A DNA stretch of 64,000 nucleotides from Clostridia bacterium (GTDB lineage Bacteria; Bacillota; Clostridia; Christensenellales; Borkfalkiaceae), in the NCBI GenBank assembly GCA_017453045.1, contig JAFTKX010000056.1:78409-142408 (forward strand), read 5' to 3'. Every line of letters starts with the position of its first letter. Within the stretch, counting starts at the first letter, position 1. Below, one piece after another: positions 51,768 to 59,752 of this stretch. The notes below the pieces were generated by a model. It had not been told where the DNA came from. It was given only the letters and a program-made list of their open reading frames with translations, and made no database searches. The position numbers were made by a program, and so were the translations under genes.

Positions 51768-52901
51768 ATGCCGTTAATTGAATTTATTAAACAAAATTGG
51801 TTGGCGTGTTTGATTGCAGTTTTAACTGTAGCGGTCGCCCTGTTTATCGTCGTTACCGTAATAGTTAGGCTGGTTAAAAAACGCAATTTAGAAAATCTTG
51901 AAAAAATGATAACGGAAAACCCTGTAACTACTGAAGACGAGATTGCCGTAACCGCAAGCGCGGACGAAACCAAACGCGATGGCGACGCCGATTTAAAATG
52001 GGTAAGAGAGCAATCTTTAGAAAATTCTACAAATGAGGAAATCGAAGTGAAAAAAGACGAAAAGAAAACTACTAAAAAATCTGAAACTACGAAAAAGACT
52101 GCTAAAACGACTACAAAAAAGAGTGAGCAAACGAAAGAGTCTACAAAGAAATCGGCTACTAAAACGACTGCTAAAACCGCTCCTAAAAAAGCAGTTGGCA
52201 AATGGGTTATTAGGGAAAAGGGCGATGGCGAATTCGTTTCTTATCTTCACGCAAATAACGGCGAAATAATTTTGACTAGTGAAATTTATGCAAGCGCAGA
52301 GAGCGCAAAAAGAGGAATAACCACTATAAAAAAGAGTATCGAAGCCGACGGTTTTCAACTTTATTGCGACAAAAATAGAAACTATTATTTCAAACTCAAA
52401 AATGCAAGCAACAGATTTTTGTGCGTTGGAGAAACTTATCCTACTAAAGCGTCTTGTACGTCTGCAATCGAATCGGTAAAAAGATTTGCAACTTCGCCCA
52501 TAGCCAGCGATATAGAAAAAGAATTGACTATAATAAAATACGTCGTGCCAAAGGATAAAGAAGTTGATAAAAAAACTACGTACACGGGCAAATGGGCTAT
52601 CGTTGATGTAGAAGATATGTTTATCGCTCAACTTTTTGCGTCAAACGGCGAACTTTTACTTTCAAGCGAAGCCTACACGACGGCAAGTTCGGCAAAGTCG
52701 GCAATCGAAACGATTACGACTAACGGCTTGGCAGGTAATTTTATAATCGACGTAGATAAAAAGGGAAGATATTTCTTCAAACTTCGCAACGCTCAAAAGT
52801 CAACTCTTTGCGTGGGTGAAACTTATGCAGAGCAAGCAAGGTGCGAAAGCGCGATAGAAAGCGTTAGAAGGTTTTTAAAAACGGCTAAACTCGCCGATTG
52901 A
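51768..52901 (+). CDS. Membrane-anchored protein with two DUF1508 (YegP) domains
   Basis: 377 residues from ATG 51768. One membrane helix (about 10-33), a charged linker, a Lys/Thr-rich stretch (TKKSETTKKTAKTTTKKS type, about 95-145), then two repeats of the DUF1508 fold: GKWVIREKGDGEFVSYLHANNGEIILTSE and GKWAIVDVEDMFIAQLFASNGELLLSSE, each followed by an AIESVKRF-type helix. Each repeat is itself a pair of half-repeats. DUF1508 proteins are small and of unknown function; a membrane-tethered, basic-linker form is unusual. Perfect promoter, own terminator. Confidence 0.85.
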   Translation: MPLIEFIKQNWLACLIAVLTVAVALFIVVTVIVRLVKKRNLENLEKMITENPVTTEDEIAVTASADETKRDGDADLKWVREQSLENSTNEEIEVKKDEKKTTKKSETTKKTAKTTTKKSEQTKESTKKSATKTTAKTAPKKAVGKWVIREKGDGEFVSYLHANNGEIILTSEIYASAESAKRGITTIKKSIEADGFQLYCDKNRNYYFKLKNASNRFLCVGETYPTKASCTSAIESVKRFATSPIASDIEKELTIIKYVVPKDKEVDKKTTYTGKWAIVDVEDMFIAQLFASNGELLLSSEAYTTASSAKSAIETITTNGLAGNFIIDVDKKGRYFFKLRNAQKSTLCVGETYAEQARCESAIESVRRFLKTAKLAD

Positions 52902-52918
52902 TAATAAGTGTAAAAGTA

Positions 52919-52954
52919 AAAACGGTAAACGCCAAAAACGTTTGCCGTTTTTTT
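52919..52954 (+). terminator. Terminator of the DUF1508 gene
   Basis: AAACGGTAAACG / CGTTTGCCGTTT (one mismatch) with loop CCAAAAA, followed by TTTTATA. Confidence 0.8.
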
Positions 52955-53001
52955 ATATATAAAAATTTTCAAAAATTTTTTAAAAAACCGTGTTAAAACG
53001 C

Positions 53002-53030
53002 TTGCCATTTAAAAATAAATTTGGTATGAT
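53002..53030 (+). promoter_or_regulatory. Promoter of the tRNA pair
   Basis: TTGCCA (53002-53007), a 17-base spacer and TATGAT (53025-53030), ending 16 bases before tRNA-Val. Confidence 0.75.
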
Positions 53031-53046
53031 ATACAAGCATTCGGAT

Positions 53047-53122
53047 GGGAGCATAGCTCAGTTGGGAGAGCATCTGCCTTACAAGCAGGGGGTCACAGGT
53101 TCGAGCCCTGTTGTTCCCACCA
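53047..53122 (+). tRNA. tRNA-Val (anticodon UAC)
   Basis: 76 bases with encoded CCA. Acceptor GGGAGCA / TGTTCCC, D arm GCTC/GAGC, anticodon stem TCTGC/GCAGG over loop CTTACAA (anticodon TAC), T arm ACAGG TTCGAGC CCTGT. All stems are intact. Confidence 0.97.
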
Positions 53123-53127
53123 TCTAT

Positions 53128-53202
53128 GCGGGAATGGCTCAGTGGTAGAGCGTCACCTTGCCAAGGTGAACGTCGCGAGTTCGAATCTCGTTTCCCGCTC
53201 CA
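53128..53202 (+). tRNA. tRNA-Gly (anticodon GCC)
   Basis: 75 bases with encoded CCA. Acceptor GCGGGAA / TTCCCGC, anticodon stem TCACC/GGTGA over loop TTGCCAA (anticodon GCC), T arm GCGAG TTCGAAT CTCGT. Five bases after tRNA-Val, same transcript. Confidence 0.97.
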
Positions 53203-53209
53203 CTAATTT

Positions 53210-53236
53210 AACGGCTAACAAGCCGTTATTTTTTTT
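53210..53236 (+). terminator. Terminator of the tRNA pair
   Basis: AACGGCT / AGCCGTT over AACA, followed by ATTTTTTTT. Confidence 0.85.
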
Positions 53237-53250
53237 GCAAAAAACAGGCA

Positions 53251-53289
53251 AAACGCCGAGAATTGATTGTCAATTCTCGGCGTTTTTTA
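53251..53289. terminator. Second strong hairpin, serving the DUF1540 gene or the tRNAs
   Basis: AAACGCCGAGAATTG / CAATTCTCGGCGTTT, 15-bp perfect stem, loop ATTGT, with T-run on the plus side and a weaker one on the minus side. Confidence 0.8.
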
Positions 53290-53307
53290 AATTTTTCTTT
53301 GGGTGTA

Positions 53308-53460
53308 TTATACCTTTCTTTTGTTTTCAAAATCTCCGCAACAGGTACAGTCTGCGCTTGTACAAGTTATTTTAACGCTGTCAAGGCTACAGTTTCGTCC
53401 GTGAAGATTGTGCGTGCAGTCGCATACGTCGCATTTGATATGGTTGTTACATTTTTCCAT
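53308..53460 (-). CDS. DUF1540 small Cys-rich protein
   Basis: 50 residues, below common ORF cut-offs. ATG at 53460 behind AGGAGGTG, stop TAA at 53310-53308. Nine cysteines, arranged as IKCDVCDCTHNLHGRNCSL then VKITCTSADCTCCGDFENK, match the DUF1540 pattern (C-x-V-x-x-C ... CxL ... TxC). These metal-binding-like proteins are common in spore formers and sometimes found in spores. Function unknown. Confidence 0.88.
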   Translation of the reverse strand: MEKCNNHIKCDVCDCTHNLHGRNCSLDSVKITCTSADCTCCGDFENKRKV

Positions 53461-53535
53461 AAAACACCTCCTAAAATTTATCTATATTATTATTGCAAAT
53501 ACTAATTCATTTTATACAGATTAAGGCGTAAAAAT

Positions 53536-53562
53536 AAAACAGCCGCAAAAAGCGACTGTTTT
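53536..53562. terminator. Hairpin in the spacer before degV's 3' end
   Basis: AAAACAGCCGC / GCGACTGTTTT with one mismatch over AAAAA. Probably the terminator for the degV gene on the minus strand, with T-run TTTTATTTTT. Confidence 0.6.
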
Positions 53563-53617
53563 AAGGAGGGATAAAAGAAGTTAATTCTTTTGAGTGTTTT
53601 TAAACGTATAAATTGTT

Positions 53618-53633
53618 CTATAGGTCGATTATT
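53618..53633. repeat. Boundary motif after degV
   Basis: CTATAGGTCGATTATT, 6 bases beyond the degV stop. Confidence 0.5.
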
Positions 53634-53639
53634 ACGCGT

Positions 53640-54488
53640 TTAGGCTTCTTCTCCGTCGTTTAAATAGAGTATGCCAAGGGTGTTTTTACCGCAATGGCTT
53701 GAAATCGTACAACCGGCGGTTGTTTCATAAACGTTTTCAAATCCCATATCTTTGAGGGCTTCTCTCGCTGCGTTTACCATGCTTTCTTCGGCGTGGCTGT
53801 GAGTGATGAAAATTACCGATTTATCGGGGGTGTTATACTTTTTCAAAACGCTTTGACAGTAATCGCCAACGCATTTTTCCATCTTGCCCCTAAACTTATT
53901 GGTGTTGCAAAGTTTACCGTCAACAACTTCAATTTGCGGTCTAATTTTTAAAATGTTCGCGCCAAGTAAAGCGATAGCCGAGCATCTTCCACCGCGGTGC
54001 AAATAGTCAAGTCTTTCAACGATAAAACTCGCTTGAATTGCAGGAATTCTCTTTTGTACGAGTTCTACGATTTCTTTAGCGTTTTTGCCTGCTTCGACTA
54101 ACTTTCTTGCGTAAATTGCAAGGAGTGAAATTCCCGTTGAAAGCGATAAACTGTCGATAACGTAAACGTTTTTAAAGTTTTTAGACGCCATAATAGCGTT
54201 GTTGCAAGCGCAAGAAATTTCCGACGAAATACTAAAGTGAATAACCGCGTCGTAAGAGCGCAAAAGTTTTTCAAAGTGTTCTTTAAAAGATTCTTCGTTT
54301 ATTGCGTTAGTTTTTGGGAGAGTTTTGTTTTTGTCTGCCCAGTCGAAAATTTCGAGGGTGGAAATTTCGCCGTCGTAAATAAATCTATCGCCCAAATTTA
54401 CACCGAACGGCAAAGTTTTAAAATCGTATTTCTCAATGAGTTCTTTTGTTAAATCGCAAGCGCTATCAAGTGAAAGTGCAATTTTCAT
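53640..54488 (-). CDS. DegV family fatty-acid-binding protein
   Basis: 282 residues. The opening IALSLDSACDLTKELIEKYDFKTLPFGVNLG, the FSISSEISCACNNA loop and the lid residues YLHRGGRCS identify DegV/FakB, which bind fatty acids and present them to FakA kinase for phosphorylation. fakA is not in the window. Ribosome site AAGGAG; terminator to the left. Confidence 0.9.
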   Translation of the reverse strand: MKIALSLDSACDLTKELIEKYDFKTLPFGVNLGDRFIYDGEISTLEIFDWADKNKTLPKTNAINEESFKEHFEKLLRSYDAVIHFSISSEISCACNNAIMASKNFKNVYVIDSLSLSTGISLLAIYARKLVEAGKNAKEIVELVQKRIPAIQASFIVERLDYLHRGGRCSAIALLGANILKIRPQIEVVDGKLCNTNKFRGKMEKCVGDYCQSVLKKYNTPDKSVIFITHSHAEESMVNAAREALKDMGFENVYETTAGCTISSHCGKNTLGILYLNDGEEA

Positions 54489-54677
54489 AATAACTCCTTT
54501 GTCGATTTTATCGACGCATAAATTACGCTTTTATTTTATACTAATAACCCTATATTTTCAATCTACTTTTATATTATGTTACTATAAATATAGAATACTG
54601 AAAGTAGAGTTGAAAATTTAAGTTCTACGCTTGGTAGAATTTTATTCAAAAAGTCGGGCTATAAGTTCAAAAACAAA

Positions 54678-54699
54678 AGCCTTGGCTTTTGCCAAGGCT
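54678..54699 (-). terminator. Terminator of the carbamoyltransferase-like gene
   Basis: AGCCTTGGC / GCCAAGGCT with a 4-base loop; on the minus strand followed by TTTTGTTTTTG. Confidence 0.8.
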
Positions 54700-54724
54700 A
54701 AAACTTTAAGTGAACATTGCTTAA

Positions 54725-55645
54725 TTACAAAACTGTTTTTACTTTTCCAACGAGGAGGGAAAGGACAGCCATCTCAATTTCGGGAAGACACGTCGCTTCT
54801 TCAAGCCCTGCAAAAGCGGGGGATGCAACGACGTCCGCGCTTAAATTTCCGTCTTCTAAAACGGGGAGAGTATGTAAAACTATAACGTCGGGTTTTGCAA
54901 GCCCAAGGTTGACCGTATCTACGGTGTAAGTAAAGTCGAGCCCGTCTTCCGAAACGAAAACTACGTCCGCGCCTGTAAGTCCGTCGTCTAAACTGTCGGT
55001 AATAATTAAATCGCCGTATTGATTACAATGGTTAATAACTTCGTCGGGCGGATTTTTATCCGCAGGGCATACGAGAGTAATGTCAAAACCGCAATTTGCG
55101 AACGCGTAAATAAAGGAATCGGCGTAAACCGCAGGGTCGCCAACCATAGTGAGTTTAAGCCCGGAAAGTTTGCCTTTTCTTCTCCATACGGTAAGGAGAG
55201 CCGAAAGCGCTTCGCAAGGTCCGCTTTTGCTGTTTGCGTTGATAACGGGTATATGCGCGTATTTTTCAATTTGTTCAGCGTCGGATGCTTCGGCGGTTTG
55301 AACGACGATTGCGTTTACGCCGTAACTTGCAATGGCTTCCATCGTAAGTTTGTCTTTAATAATGGTTTCAAGTTCGCTACCGTGCATCGTTGAAATCATA
55401 GGTATGCCCGAAAGTTTGGTTACCGCGGTTTCAAAAGCGATACGCGAGCGGGCGAACGAACGCTTCGTAAGTAGCGTTACGTATTTATTTTTCAAAAAAT
55501 TAAGTTTTTCGCCTGCAAAAAGCCTAGTAGAAATCTCTTTCGCCTTATACAAAATTTCGTAAATTTCGTCTTCGGTGTAGTTGGCAAGAGAGACAAGGTG
55601 TTTTTTGTCAATTGCGCCCGTAGGGCTAAATTTGTTAACGTCCAT
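54725..55645 (-). CDS. Divergent ornithine/aspartate carbamoyltransferase-like protein
   Basis: 306 residues from the second ATG (55645; GGAG 5 bases upstream). The two-domain fold of aspartate/ornithine carbamoyltransferases is clear (LVSLANYTEDEIYEILYKA start; GLKLTMVGDPAVYADS in domain 2). But key motifs differ: STRTR reads FARSR, HPxQ reads GPCE, HCLP reads HTLP, and the terminal QAENRLH region reads LEEATCLPE. The carbamoyl-phosphate and amino acid sites are therefore altered. It may use other substrates or be non-catalytic. Single gene, own terminator. Confidence 0.8.
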   Translation of the reverse strand: MDVNKFSPTGAIDKKHLVSLANYTEDEIYEILYKAKEISTRLFAGEKLNFLKNKYVTLLTKRSFARSRIAFETAVTKLSGIPMISTMHGSELETIIKDKLTMEAIASYGVNAIVVQTAEASDAEQIEKYAHIPVINANSKSGPCEALSALLTVWRRKGKLSGLKLTMVGDPAVYADSFIYAFANCGFDITLVCPADKNPPDEVINHCNQYGDLIITDSLDDGLTGADVVFVSEDGLDFTYTVDTVNLGLAKPDVIVLHTLPVLEDGNLSADVVASPAFAGLEEATCLPEIEMAVLSLLVGKVKTVL

Positions 55646-55815
55646 CATAACTCCATTTGCGTAAATAACGCGTTTACAAAGATATTATATCAATATCCGT
55701 TCCAAAAATCAAGAATATTTTACAATTGTGGCAAAATGCAATTAAAAATACTGTCAAAAATAAGAATATGTACAAAAGTTATAAAAGAACGGGTGGTTTT
55801 TTGTACCAAATGCTA

Positions 55816-55844
55816 TTGAAAAAGAACTAAAAATATTATATAAT
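55816..55844 (+). promoter_or_regulatory. Promoter of the ABC ATPase gene
   Basis: TTGAAA (55816-55821), a 17-base spacer and TATAAT (55839-55844). Leader of about 40 bases ending in AGGAGG. Confidence 0.85.
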
Positions 55845-55890
55845 AATATTGATCAAAATTATTCGGCAAAGGCCGAGATTAGGAGGAAAA

Positions 55891-57324
55891 ATGGCAAGTC
55901 TTAAACTCCAGGACGTTTACAAAGAATATCAGTCCGGCGTTGTAGCAGTTACAGACTTTACCCTTGATATCGAAGACAAAGAATTTATCGTTTTCGTAGG
56001 ACCTTCGGGTTGCGGTAAGTCTACCACATTGAGAATGATCGCAGGATTAGAAGAAATTTCTGACGGCGACCTTTTCATCGACGGCAAACGTATGAACGAC
56101 GTTCAGCCTAAAGATAGAGATATTGCGATGGTTTTCCAAAACTACGCTCTTTATCCACACATGACCGTTTACGATAACATGGCTTTCGGTCTTAAACTTA
56201 GAAAAAAGCCAAAGGCTGAAATTGACGAAAAAGTTAAAGAAGCGGCAAGAATTCTCGGTCTTGAACAATACCTTCAAAGAAAGCCAAAGGCTCTTTCTGG
56301 TGGTCAAAGACAAAGAGTTGCGTTAGGTAGAGCAATCGTTCGTGAACCAAAGGTATTCCTTTTGGACGAACCTCTTTCAAACCTTGACGCTAAACTCCGT
56401 GCTCAAATGAGAACCGAAATTACTAAACTTCACCACAGACTCGCAACTACTTTCATTTACGTTACTCACGACCAAGTTGAAGCAATGACTATGGGTACGA
56501 GAATCGTCGTTATGAAAGACGGTCTTATTCAACAAGTTGACGCTCCGCAAAAACTTTACGATTATCCTGCAAACCTTTTCGTAGCAGGCTTTATCGGAAC
56601 TCCGCAAATGAACTTCTTTGACGCTGTTTTAACTAGCGACGCTGAAGGTAACGTTTTCGTTGAGTTTGAAGGTAATAAAGTTGCGCTTCCAAAGGCTAAA
56701 TCTGATAAGATTATCAATATTGAAGAATATCTTAACACCGAAAAACCCGTTGTATTCGGCGTAAGACCTGAAGACTTCCACGACGAAGCAGGCTTTATCA
56801 GCAATTCTAAAGACACCGTTATTAGCGTTAAGGTAGAAGTTGTTGAAAAACTCGGCGCTGAAACCCTTCTTTACTGCGTATTCGCTAAAGAAGACGCTCC
56901 TGTTGAAGAAGACGACGGCAAGGTTAAGAGTTTGGTTGACTCTGCAACTCAAATGATTGCAAAGGTTGACTCTCGTTCTAAAACTGAAAGAGATCAAGTT
57001 GTTGAACTTGCTATCGACATTATGCATAGCCACCTTTTCGATAAGGAAACCGAACTTACTATCTTAGAAGGCGAAGGCACGAAGGCTTACGTTCCGGTTG
57101 TTGAACTTCAACGTCAAGAAGAAAGAAGAAAGTACGCTGAAGAACATCCTGAAGAAGCAGAAGAAAAGCCAAAGTTCTTCGGTCTTTTCGGAAAGAAGAA
57201 AAAGGCAAAGGTAGACGCTCCTGCAGAAGAAAAACCTGTAGAAGAAACTCCTGCGGTTGACGCTCCTGTTGAGGAAGCTCCTGCAGTTGACGCGCCTGTT
57301 GAAGAAACGAAAGACGCTGAATAA
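55891..57324 (+). CDS. Sugar-type ABC transporter ATPase (UgpC/MsmK family) with acidic C-terminal tail
   Basis: 477 residues from ATG 55891 (AGGAGG upstream; 14 extra codons in frame rejected). Walker [10 protein letters not shown] (about 37-45), Q-loop [12 protein letters not shown], signature [15 protein letters not shown], Walker [14 protein letters not shown], His-switch VTHDQVEAM, then the regulatory OB-type domain. A normal MsmK ends near residue 370; this one adds an inserted acidic loop and a tail ([13 protein letters not shown] followed by repeats of VDAPVEE). No permease is adjacent, so it is a shared ATPase for distant importers. Strong codon bias indicates high expression. Confidence 0.92.
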   Translation: MASLKLQDVYKEYQSGVVAVTDFTLDIEDKEFIVFVGPSGCGKSTTLRMIAGLEEISDGDLFIDGKRMNDVQPKDRDIAMVFQNYALYPHMTVYDNMAFGLKLRKKPKAEIDEKVKEAARILGLEQYLQRKPKALSGGQRQRVALGRAIVREPKVFLLDEPLSNLDAKLRAQMRTEITKLHHRLATTFIYVTHDQVEAMTMGTRIVVMKDGLIQQVDAPQKLYDYPANLFVAGFIGTPQMNFFDAVLTSDAEGNVFVEFEGNKVALPKAKSDKIINIEEYLNTEKPVVFGVRPEDFHDEAGFISNSKDTVISVKVEVVEKLGAETLLYCVFAKEDAPVEEDDGKVKSLVDSATQMIAKVDSRSKTERDQVVELAIDIMHSHLFDKETELTILEGEGTKAYVPVVELQRQEERRKYAEEHPEEAEEKPKFFGLFGKKKKAKVDAPAEEKPVEETPAVDAPVEEAPAVDAPVEETKDAE

Positions 57325-57340
57325 TTAAAAAACGATAAAT

Positions 57341-57370
57341 AACGCTTACTTTTGTAGGCGTTATTTTTTT
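57341..57370 (+). terminator. Terminator of the ABC ATPase gene
   Basis: AACGCTTAC / GTAGGCGTT over TTTT, extended outward by AAT/ATT pairs, then TTTTTTT. Confidence 0.8.
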
Positions 57371-57493
57371 ACCATTTTTTCGTTAATTTTTAACGAGTTC
57401 GTTAAAAAATAAGTCAAATTTGTAAAAAAATTAAAATATCTTTAAAAATCGACAATTTTCTTTAAGTTTTGACACTTTTATAATTGTAAATAT

Positions 57494-57522
57494 TTGACAA
57501 ATTGTGTTTAAATTTGTAAAAT
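57494..57522 (+). promoter_or_regulatory. Promoter of the Spo0A-like gene, overlapping a 0A-box-like site
   Basis: TTGACA (57494-57499), a 17-base spacer and TAAAAT (57517-57522). TTTGACAAA over the -35 reads TTTGTCAAA on the other strand, one base from the 0A-box core TGTCGAA. ATCGACAAT (ATTGTCGAT in reverse) lies at 57448-57456. Autoregulation is plausible. Confidence 0.65.
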
Positions 57523-57556
57523 ATAAATAGATGGCAAAATAAGGTGGGTAAAAGTT

Positions 57557-57946
57557 ATGTACGAAGCGATTGAGAATTGTTTATTAGAAGAAAGGTATTC
57601 GTTAGGGATTAAAAAGATAAGCGAGTTTCTAATAAAGATAGGAATATACCCAAAACTTAAAGGTTTTACGTTATTGCTTTACGCAGTTTTAACCGTTTTA
57701 AAAAATCCCGAGTCTATTCACTCTATAACGACGACGTTATACCCAACCGTTGCAAAGGCTTTCGGCGTTTCGGTTGCGTGCGTTGAAAGAAATATGCGAA
57801 ACGCTATTGAAACGGCTTACAATAGCGGAAAATTACAAGAAACTGCAAACAGATTTTACGGCGGAAATTTTAAAAAGTATGAAAAGCCGACTAACGGAGA
57901 GTTTATATCTTATATGGTAAGCATAGTTAAATTTTCTACCTTTTAA
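57557..57946 (+). CDS. Spo0A-type DNA-binding domain protein without receiver
   Basis: 129 residues. Nearly the whole protein is a Spo0A C-terminal domain: SEFLIKIGIYPKLKGFTLLLYAVL, then SITTTLYPTVAKAFGVSVACVERNMRNAIETAYNSG, then KPTNGEFISYMV. The recognition helix region VACVERNMRNAIE corresponds to Spo0A's SRVERAIRHAIE. The phospho-acceptor receiver domain is absent; only about 20 residues precede the output domain. It has its own promoter and nearby 0A-box-like sequences. It could compete with or modulate true Spo0A, or be constitutively active. Confidence 0.9.
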   Translation: MYEAIENCLLEERYSLGIKKISEFLIKIGIYPKLKGFTLLLYAVLTVLKNPESIHSITTTLYPTVAKAFGVSVACVERNMRNAIETAYNSGKLQETANRFYGGNFKKYEKPTNGEFISYMVSIVKFSTF

Positions 57947-57966
57947 CTTGTGCGAGTAGTTAAAAA

Positions 57967-58037
57967 TTTTGTCAAAAAAAGGGTGTAAAAACAAGTCGAA
58001 TTTTCGTCGTTTAAAATTGTCTAAAAGCTGTCGAAAT
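57967..58037. promoter_or_regulatory. 0A-box-like sites downstream of the Spo0A-like gene
   Basis: TTTTGTCAAA (57967-57976) and CTGTCGAAAT (58028-58037); the second contains the exact core TGTCGAA known for Spo0A in Bacillus. They lie in the convergent spacer. Binding is inferred only. Confidence 0.4.
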
Positions 58038-58050
58038 TTATCAAAAACGC

Positions 58051-58068
58051 CCTATAAGTCGATTATTG
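58051..58068. repeat. Boundary motif in the convergent spacer
   Basis: CCTATAAGTCGATTATTG, an exact copy of the core motif CTATAAGTCGATTATT. Confidence 0.65.
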
Positions 58069-58096
58069 TCAAAAATTATAGAAAAAGATATAAAAA

Positions 58097-58130
58097 GACC
58101 TAAAGCAAAACGCGCTTTAGGTCATATTTT
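58097..58130. terminator. Bidirectional terminator before the M18 gene end
   Basis: GACCTAAAGC / GCTTTAGGTC over AAAACGC, followed by ATATTTTTTT on the plus side and TTTTTATA on the minus side. Confidence 0.8.
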
Positions 58131-58155
58131 TTTAGTTAAAAAGAGCGGTGTTTAA

Positions 58156-59430
58156 TTAAAATTCAACGCTTAATTTTTTGCTTCCGTCCGAAGATATTTT
58201 GCAGTTGTAAAAAGCGGTTAAACCTTTTACTGCATGTTCGTAATCGCAAAGAGCCATCGTTTCAACCGCAGAGTGCATTGCAAGTTGCGCAATGCCTATA
58301 TCGACGCTACGGATGGAAACTTGCCTTGAACTTATCGCGCCGAGAGTTCCACCGCACGGCATATCCGAACGCATAAAAAAGTCTTGGTATTTAACTTCTG
58401 CTTTTGAGAAAATCTTTTTAATAAGCGCAGAAGAAAAAGCGTCAGTAGTGTAGTTTTGGTTTGCGTGATGTTTGATAACTATTCCTTCGCCAAGTTTAAC
58501 TCTGTTAGTAGGGTCTGAAAGTTCGGGGTGGTTAGGATGAATTGCGTGCGCGTTGTCGTCCGAAACCATAAACGAGTTGGCGAGCGCTAAATCAAGTTGG
58601 TCTTTTTTGCCGAGAGAAACTGAAATTCTCGTCAAAGTATCAATAAGGAATTTTGAGCCTGCGCCTTGCTTTGTTGAACTGCCTACTTCTTCGTTGTCCG
58701 CAACGTAAGCCAAAGAAATTGCCTTTGGCTCGCTTGCTATAAGCGCTTCGAGTGAAGAAATTGCGCTTGTTAAATTGTCAATTCTCGGCGAAACGAGAAG
58801 TTCGTCGTCAAAGCCTGCGGTAAATGCGGGTTGATTGCATACGACGAAAAGGTCGAAATCTTCAATCTTTTTACCGTTTGCAAATTTTTCAAGTTCTTCG
58901 GTAAGACCGCCTGATTTAAATACGTCTACGACAGGGCTTAAATCAGTTTGCGGATTGAGTTTTAAACCGTCGTTAGCGGACCTATTTAAATGAATTGCGA
59001 CAGACGGAATAACGAAAGTTTTTTCGGAAGTGAAAACCTTACTTTCCAAACAGTCCCCGTCGGATAAAATAACTCTACCCGCAACGGTAACAGGGCGGTC
59101 AAGCCAGGAATATAAAAGTCCTCCGCCGTATCTTTCAACGTTAAACTTAACGTAGTTTTCAACTTTCATTTCGGGGTTATATTTAAGTTTAAAGCAAGGC
59201 GAGTCGGAGTGCGAGGCGACGACGTTAAAAGAAAATTCGTTGCCAACTTTAAACGCTATAAGAGCAGACCCGTCTTTTGAAACGAAATATTTTCCGCCGA
59301 TTTTAACCTTATATTCTTGATTTTCTTTAAGTTCTACAAAGCCGTTTTTTTCTAAAAGTTTAACGGCGTTATCGTGCGCGTGATATGCGGTTAAACTCCT
59401 GTTTAAATAGTTGATAAGAAGATTGCTCAT
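58156..59430 (-). CDS. M18 family aminopeptidase
   Basis: 424 residues from ATG 59430 (AAAGGAACG upstream; 18 extra codons in frame rejected). Zinc ligands in order: SHSDSPCFKLK (His), NLTSAISSLEAL (Asp region), DNEEVGSSTKQGAG (Glu pair), MVSDDNAHAIHPNHPEL (Asp) and HSAVETM (His). This is the aspartyl aminopeptidase / LAP4 group, which removes N-terminal residues from peptides in the cytoplasm as a tetrahedral dodecamer. Convergent with the Spo0A-like gene. Confidence 0.92.
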   Translation of the reverse strand: MSNLLINYLNRSLTAYHAHDNAVKLLEKNGFVELKENQEYKVKIGGKYFVSKDGSALIAFKVGNEFSFNVVASHSDSPCFKLKYNPEMKVENYVKFNVERYGGGLLYSWLDRPVTVAGRVILSDGDCLESKVFTSEKTFVIPSVAIHLNRSANDGLKLNPQTDLSPVVDVFKSGGLTEELEKFANGKKIEDFDLFVVCNQPAFTAGFDDELLVSPRIDNLTSAISSLEALIASEPKAISLAYVADNEEVGSSTKQGAGSKFLIDTLTRISVSLGKKDQLDLALANSFMVSDDNAHAIHPNHPELSDPTNRVKLGEGIVIKHHANQNYTTDAFSSALIKKIFSKAEVKYQDFFMRSDMPCGGTLGAISSRQVSIRSVDIGIAQLAMHSAVETMALCDYEHAVKGLTAFYNCKISSDGSKKLSVEF

Positions 59431-59590
59431 GTTCGTTCCTTTTGCTAATCTTACGATAAAGCCTTTAATAATTTGAATAAACATATTATATAATATTTTG
59501 GGGCGTATGTAAAGTTTTTTAATGCGATTAAATGTTTAAATGCTCTTATGTAAATATGTGAAAACGAGCATAATTTTATTAAAAGTCGCT

Positions 59591-59606
59591 CTATAAGTCG
59601 ATTTAT
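59591..59606. repeat. Boundary motif upstream of aspS
   Basis: CTATAAGTCGATTTAT, one base longer in the last T-run than the core motif. Lies about 90 bases before the aspS promoter. Confidence 0.5.
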
Positions 59607-59693
59607 GACAGATTTTGCGTTAAAAACGGCGGTTGAACGTTGTTTTAATTTCGCGTGATATATATTATTTATAAGTAAAGTATAAATAAGTAA

Positions 59694-59722
59694 TTGACTT
59701 TTTTGAGTTTTAAGTTTAAAAT
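59694..59722 (+). promoter_or_regulatory. Promoter of aspS with ribosome-site hairpin
   Basis: TTGACT (59694-59699), a 17-base spacer and TAAAAT (59717-59722). In the short leader, CCAGACT / AGTTTGG (7 bp) forms a hairpin that touches the GGAG ribosome site. No T-box. Confidence 0.7.
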
Positions 59723-59752
59723 AGTACCAGACTTTAAGTTTGGAGAAATACT

